This document shows, piece by piece, positions 6,200 to 8,320 of a DNA stretch of 8,320 nucleotides. The notes under the pieces were generated by a model. The model made no database searches, had not been told where the DNA came from, and saw only the letters and a program-made list of their open reading frames with translations. Both the position numbers and the translations under genes were made by a program. Each line of letters starts with the position of its first letter. The first letter of the stretch is position 1. The DNA is taken from NCBI RefSeq assembly GCF_036416795.1, contig NZ_CP143868.1, positions 1-8,320 on the forward strand. Reading direction: 5' to 3'. This DNA comes from Bacteroides sp. MSB163. GTDB lineage: Bacteria > Bacteroidota > Bacteroidia > Bacteroidales > Bacteroidaceae.

Positions 6200-6801
6200 T
6201 TCTTTTCCCTCTTGTTCTTCTCGTCCTTGTATAAGGCTTTTATGTCATCAAAAAGCCCGGCTTTTCCTTTCGCATCGATGTAGCTTGCGATATAGGAGAA
6301 GATCTTCTCCTGCCTTTGTGTCACAGCATCCAGCCTTGCGTAAATTGCTTGCTGGTTCTTCACGATCATCTCCCTCGACTGACCGACCGCCTTTTCCGTC
6401 CGGTCCAAAGCCTGCTCCCTTACCCCGGCAAGGCTCGCAAGGTCACGCATGAAAAGGTCATTTGCCTTTTGATATTGGCTGAACTTTTTTTCCGTAAGTA
6501 TCGAATCCATGCTCATGGTTACTCTCGTGCTTGTGCTGCTCATTGCTTCACAAGCCGGACGCAAGAAATCCTGCTCCTGCTTCCGGATGAACGCTATCAC
6601 CTGATCACAGCGTTTGATAAGTTTCTGCATTTCCTTTGCCGGGCTTTCATGCTCAACCGGATTGATGCCGTACTTCTCGAAGTACTCCAGTGCGCAGGAA
6701 AGGAAGTCTTTCTTTGATACATTATTGGACTTTGCCAGCCTGTCAAGCCGGGCAAACGTTTTTCGGTCAATGGTTACTGAGGTGGTTGTTTCCTTTTCCA
6801 T
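6196..6801 (-). CDS. btgA: BtgA-like RHH mobilization accessory protein
   Basis: A 201-residue soluble protein whose first 45 residues form a probable ribbon-helix-helix DNA-binding domain (strand TTSVTIDRK, helices FARLDRLAKS and SKKDFLSCALEYFEKYG). The rest is mostly helical and charged, with possible coiled coil at about 100-170, ending in a lysine-rich tail. Proteins of this type bind oriT next to the nick site and help load the relaxase, and often repress their own promoter. A 14-bp perfect inverted repeat over the -33 box directly upstream is the obvious binding site. First gene of a two-gene leftward operon, overlapping the relaxase start by 4 bp. The domain call is firm; the specific btgA identity is by size, order and partner. 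Confidence 0.78.
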   Translation of the reverse strand: MEKETTTSVTIDRKTFARLDRLAKSNNVSKKDFLSCALEYFEKYGINPVEHESPAKEMQKLIKRCDQVIAFIRKQEQDFLRPACEAMSSTSTRVTMSMDSILTEKKFSQYQKANDLFMRDLASLAGVREQALDRTEKAVGQSREMIVKNQQAIYARLDAVTQRQEKIFSYIASYIDAKGKAGLFDDIKALYKDEKNKREKK

Positions 6802-6848
6802 ACAATTGCGGTTTTAATTGCCAATTATATTATTAAATCTCTGATTTA

Positions 6849-6894
6849 CAAAGGTATGATTTTAGCTACAATTTCAAAATAATTGTAGCTAAAA
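6849..6894 (-). promoter_or_regulatory. Mobilization operon promoter embedded in a 14-bp inverted repeat
   Basis: On the minus strand TTTG (6878-6875), an 18-bp spacer and TACCTTTG (6856-6849) match the Bacteroidetes promoter exactly. TTTTAGCTACAATT (6860-6873) and AATTGTAGCTAAAA (6881-6894) are perfect inverted arms with a 7-nt spacer, and the -33 box lies within that spacer. A protein bound to both arms would block RNA polymerase, as expected for self-repression by the RHH protein; the same site could be part of oriT. Confidence 0.75.
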
Positions 6895-6899
6895 ATCTT

Positions 6900-7070
6900 A
6901 AACGGCTGAATATAAGCCGTAACCCCGTAGGGCAAGAGGAAAAAACAGGGCTTGCCCGGTTTCCTCTTGCTGTTCTTTCAACTGCTTTGCATCCGGCGAA
7001 CACCCTCCCCTGCGGTACGGCAAAAAAGTACTTTTACATCGTACAAGGGGGGACGGGGAGAGCCGGGCAA
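6900..7070. other. Probable origin of transfer (oriT) region
   Basis: Non-coding DNA upstream of the mobilization operon with dense inverted repeats: ACGGCT/AGCCGT (6902-6907, 6915-6920); GCAAGAGGAAA/TTTCCTCTTGC (6932-6942, 6960-6970, 11-bp perfect arms); the competing GGGCAAG/CTTGCCC (6930-6936, 6951-6957); TTGCCCGG/CCGGGCAA (6952-6959, 7063-7070); CTCCCC/GGGGAG (7005-7010, 7055-7060); and a 12-bp palindrome AAAAGTACTTTT (7024-7035). Clustered inverted repeats next to a relaxase operon are the usual form of oriT. The nick site is not identified. The 11-bp pair could instead act as a terminator-like hairpin. Confidence 0.55.
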
Positions 7071-7154
7071 AGCACAAAGAAAGAACCTATTCCACAAACA
7101 AAAAAACACACGCCAAAACGACACAACAGGCTGTATCAAGACAAGACAAAAAAT

Positions 7155-7170
7155 TGTAATGCGCATTACA
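7155..7170. promoter_or_regulatory. 16-bp perfect palindrome upstream of the toxin-antitoxin promoter
   Basis: TGTAATGCGCATTACA is fully self-complementary and lies 22 bp upstream of the -33 box of the toxin-antitoxin promoter. Phd/YefM antitoxins bind short palindromes to repress their operons, so it is a candidate operator, though its position upstream of the promoter could equally suit an activator or a transfer-related site. Confidence 0.5.
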
Positions 7171-7192
7171 GAATCAAAAAAGATGCGTCCAA

Positions 7193-7224
7193 TTTGGCAA
7201 CCAAACAATAAAACACTATCTTTG
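7193..7224 (+). promoter_or_regulatory. Toxin-antitoxin operon promoter
   Basis: TTTG (7193-7196), a 20-bp spacer and TATCTTTG (7217-7224) match the Bacteroidetes pattern. Transcription would start near 7231, about 20 nt before the antitoxin ATG at 7252. Confidence 0.7.
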
Positions 7225-7251
7225 CCACAGAGACAATAAAAGCAAAGAATT

Positions 7252-7521
7252 ATGTTAGTAATCAGCACAAGAGATTTCAGAGCCAACCAAACTAAGTTTT
7301 TGGATATGGTCAATAACGGCGAAGACATCGTATTGAAGTCAAGGGAAAAAGGCAGTTTCAAACTTGTCCCTGTCAAAGAAGAGGATACCATTATCAACAA
7401 ACGGGACATAATGGCGGAACTCAAAGGAGCTTTGCAACAGGTTAAAGACCACATGGACGGAAAAATACAACTCAAATCGGCAGAAGCCTTGTTAGATGAA
7501 CTTAGAGTTTGTTCCCTCTGA
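7252..7521 (+). CDS. Phd/YefM-family antitoxin
   Basis: An 89-residue antitoxin that should neutralise the toxin encoded directly downstream and, with it, repress the shared promoter. The N-terminal MLVISTRDFRANQTKFLDMV, then GEDIVLKSREKGSFKLVPV (23-41), is the Phd/YefM dimer and DNA-binding fold: S5 and R7-D8-F9 fit the usual S-x-x-[DE]-[FA] opening and the I-V-L...K-x-x-V-P-V strands follow. Residues 45-89 form the charged, helical toxin-binding tail. The last 26 bp overlap the toxin start in another frame, which couples their synthesis. In plasmids this arrangement acts as an addiction module that kills or arrests plasmid-free daughter cells. Confidence 0.88.
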   Translation: MLVISTRDFRANQTKFLDMVNNGEDIVLKSREKGSFKLVPVKEEDTIINKRDIMAELKGALQQVKDHMDGKIQLKSAEALLDELRVCSL

Positions 7522-7834
7522 TTATTTCGCTACGGAACTGAAAAAGCTGGCAAAGCGTTACAGAGGGCTTGCCGATGATTATGAAGCTTTTTTAGATAGT
7601 TTGAAAGAAAATCCCATGCAAGGTACGGAAATAGCTCCCAATATCCGCAAGATCCGAATGCCTATAACAGCCAAAGGACGAGGCAAATCTGGTGGTGCTC
7701 GTGTCATTACCTACAATGCTATCGTTGCAGAACAAGAGGGAAAAATATACCTGCTGCTTATCTACGACAAAGCGGATGCATCAAACGTAAAGATGAATGT
7801 GGTTAAACAGATTGTCAAAGACTTAGGATTGTGA
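7496..7834 (+). CDS. RelE/ParE-superfamily toxin
   Basis: A 112-residue toxin of the RelE/ParE fold, of the HigB-like type judging by KIRMPITAKGRGKSGGARVI (52-71) and IYLLLIYDKAD (84-94); this K-G-K-S-G-G-x-R-V segment followed by a Y-D-K strand is characteristic. Members of this branch usually cut mRNA on the ribosome; R54, K60, R62, K64, R69 and Y90 are candidate working residues, though I cannot assign them firmly. The ATG at 7496 lies inside the antitoxin gene (26-bp overlap). Unusually for this branch, where the toxin gene often comes first, the partner here is upstream and of the Phd/YefM type. A gyrase-poisoning ParE-like mode cannot be excluded. Confidence 0.85.
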   Translation: MNLEFVPSDYFATELKKLAKRYRGLADDYEAFLDSLKENPMQGTEIAPNIRKIRMPITAKGRGKSGGARVITYNAIVAEQEGKIYLLLIYDKADASNVKMNVVKQIVKDLGL

Positions 7835-7838
7835 ACAA

Positions 7839-7899
7839 TATAACACGTTATAAAGCAATTCATTACATGGTTTTCAGGAGTGTGCTTTCACTCCCGGAA
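7839..7899. terminator. Possible weak terminator region after the toxin gene
   Basis: Two small inverted repeats follow the toxin stop: TATAAC/GTTATA (7839-7844, 7847-7852) with a 2-nt loop, and GGAGTG/CACTCC (7877-7882, 7889-7894) with a 6-nt loop and an outer TTC/GAA pairing (7873-7875, 7897-7899). A TTGGTTTTA tract follows. The T-run is poor, so termination is uncertain. Confidence 0.35.
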
Positions 7900-8008
7900 G
7901 CTCTTGGTTTTATACATAAAAAATCATAATTACACAAAAATTAACACACCAAAAAAATCTTCCTAATCCGTTGCACTTGGCTTTACCTGTTTCCACGTTC
8001 TCCCATTC

Positions 8009-8025
8009 TTCGGAAATTCGTCGTA
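8009..8025 (-). repeat. Isolated inverted iteron copy
   Basis: TTCGGAAATTCGTCGTA matches the reverse complement of the last 17 bases of the 21-bp iteron at 16 of 17 positions. It lies about 145 bp before the main array in the opposite orientation, so Rep bound here could pair with Rep on the array through a DNA loop. Confidence 0.7.
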
Positions 8026-8101
8026 TTAAAAAACACGCTGAAAAGTGGAGCGAAGCGACCTATATAAACCAAAAAAGAAACACTCGATTGCTTTACGGTA
8101 A

Positions 8102-8134
8102 TTTTTAGTTTCTTTTTAGTTACTTTTATGGCAT
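8102..8134 (+). repeat. AT-rich 11-bp tandem repeats, probable DNA-unwinding element
   Basis: Three units with an 11-bp period start TTTTTAG (8102), TTTTTAG (8113) and TTTTATG (8124); the first two full units differ at one base (TTTTTAGTTTC, TTTTTAGTTAC). AT-rich, helically spaced repeats next to iterons are the usual melting site in such origins. Confidence 0.55.
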
Positions 8135-8170
8135 AGTGCAACATATTGATTTGCAGTATTTTATAGAGGT

Positions 8171-8233
8171 CATCTACGACAAATTTCCGAACATCTACGA
8201 CAAATTTCCGAACATCTACGACAAATTTCCGAA
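8171..8233 (+). repeat. Three perfect 21-bp iterons
   Basis: Three identical head-to-tail copies (8171-8191, 8192-8212, 8213-8233), each beginning CATCTACGACAAAT and ending TTCCGAA, with no bases between them. A 21-bp period is two helical turns, placing all Rep molecules on one face. Perfect identity suggests strong selection or recent duplication. Expected to be the binding array of the Rep protein encoded from base 1. Confidence 0.93.
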
Positions 8234-8242
8234 AAAAACGGC

Positions 8243-8276
8243 TATCTACGACAAATATTCTACGTCAAATATTTGC
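8243..8276 (+). repeat. Two degenerate iterons
   Basis: TATCTACGACAAATATTC (8243-8260) begins 30 bp after the third perfect copy and keeps the TCTACGACAAAT core. A second overlapping copy, TCTACGTCAAAT (8259-8270), differs by one base in that core. They connect the array to the rep promoter. Confidence 0.75.
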
Positions 8277-8303
8277 TTTTGTCGTGGATAAATATTTCCT
8301 TTG
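8272..8303 (+). promoter_or_regulatory. rep promoter overlapping an inverted half-iteron and a DnaA-like box
   Basis: TTTG (8272-8275), a 20-bp spacer and TTCCTTTG (8296-8303, one mismatch to TAnnTTTG) point to a start near 8310, just before the rep ATG across the junction. Between the boxes, TTTTGTCGTGGA (8277-8288) is an inverted iteron core with one mismatch (reverse complement TCCACGACAAAA), a typical Rep self-repression site. CGTGGATAA (8283-8291) is the complement of TTATCCACG, 8 of 9 to the consensus DnaA box. Confidence 0.65.
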
Positions 8304-8320
8304 CGAAAAGCATTAAAGCC

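Larger units (their letters stand above)
7835..8320. other. Plasmid replication origin region
   Basis: About 485 bp with no gene. It holds an isolated inverted iteron (8009-8025), AT-rich 11-bp tandem repeats (8102-8134), the 21-bp iteron array (8171-8233) with degenerate copies (8243-8276), and a DnaA-box-like site within the rep promoter. Joined end to end, the next base is the rep start codon. The order (AT-rich element, iterons, rep promoter, rep gene) is that of iteron-controlled theta plasmids. Confidence 0.82.

Noticed and set aside
6952..7475. ORFs at 6952-7239 and 6987-7211 (plus) and 6978-7475 (minus)
   Set aside because: They cross the oriT repeats, the palindrome and the toxin-antitoxin promoter, or lie opposite the antitoxin gene; no recognisable protein features.
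8171..8260. Short CRISPR-like array
   Set aside because: The 21-bp repeats are directly adjacent with no spacers and lie just before rep; they are iterons.

Overview
The window reads as a complete small mobilizable plasmid from the order Bacteroidales (Bacteroides, Parabacteroides or a close relative), 8320 bp, cut open at the first base of its replication gene. Three things point there. The replication initiator begins at base 1, while its promoter, iterons and origin lie at the far right end and only make sense if the ends are joined. Several gene starts are preceded by the Bacteroidetes promoter pattern (TTTG or TTG, 18-20 bp, TAnnTTTG) rather than a sigma-70 -35/-10 pair. The mobilization pair resembles the BtgA/BtgB type known from Bacteroides.

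Layout. 1-1183: Rep_3-type initiator and a 63-residue hypothetical protein. 1195-1807: a promoter carrying helically spaced ATAA motifs, then a ribbon-helix-helix/coiled-coil protein, closed by a strong hairpin terminator. 1857-5001: an AT-richer cargo block between two hairpin terminators. It holds a leftward 113-residue protein resembling the tip domain of phage tail fibres, and a rightward pair made of a family 2 glycosyltransferase broken by one in-frame TAA, followed by an intact polytopic GT-C-like membrane protein. 5028-6801: leftward mobilization operon (RHH accessory protein, then HUH-type relaxase, 4-bp overlap), plus a possible small ORF. 6802-7251: non-coding, with the mobilization promoter inside a 14-bp inverted repeat, a cluster of GC-rich inverted repeats (probable oriT), and the toxin-antitoxin promoter with a 16-bp palindrome. 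7252-7834: Phd/YefM-like antitoxin and RelE/ParE-like toxin, overlapping by 26 bp. 7835-8320: origin, with a distant inverted iteron, 11-bp AT-rich tandem repeats, three perfect 21-bp iterons, two degenerate ones, and a rep promoter overlapping an inverted half-iteron and a DnaA-box-like site.

How it works together (inference). Rep binds the iterons to start replication and probably represses its own promoter. The toxin-antitoxin pair stabilises the plasmid. The relaxase and its RHH partner allow transfer when a helper conjugative element is present. The cargo looks like a surface-glycan modification module next to a phage-tail-like protein. That would suit a role in surface variation or phage interaction, but the polyprenyl-phosphate glycosyltransferase is interrupted, so the module is probably inactive in this copy.
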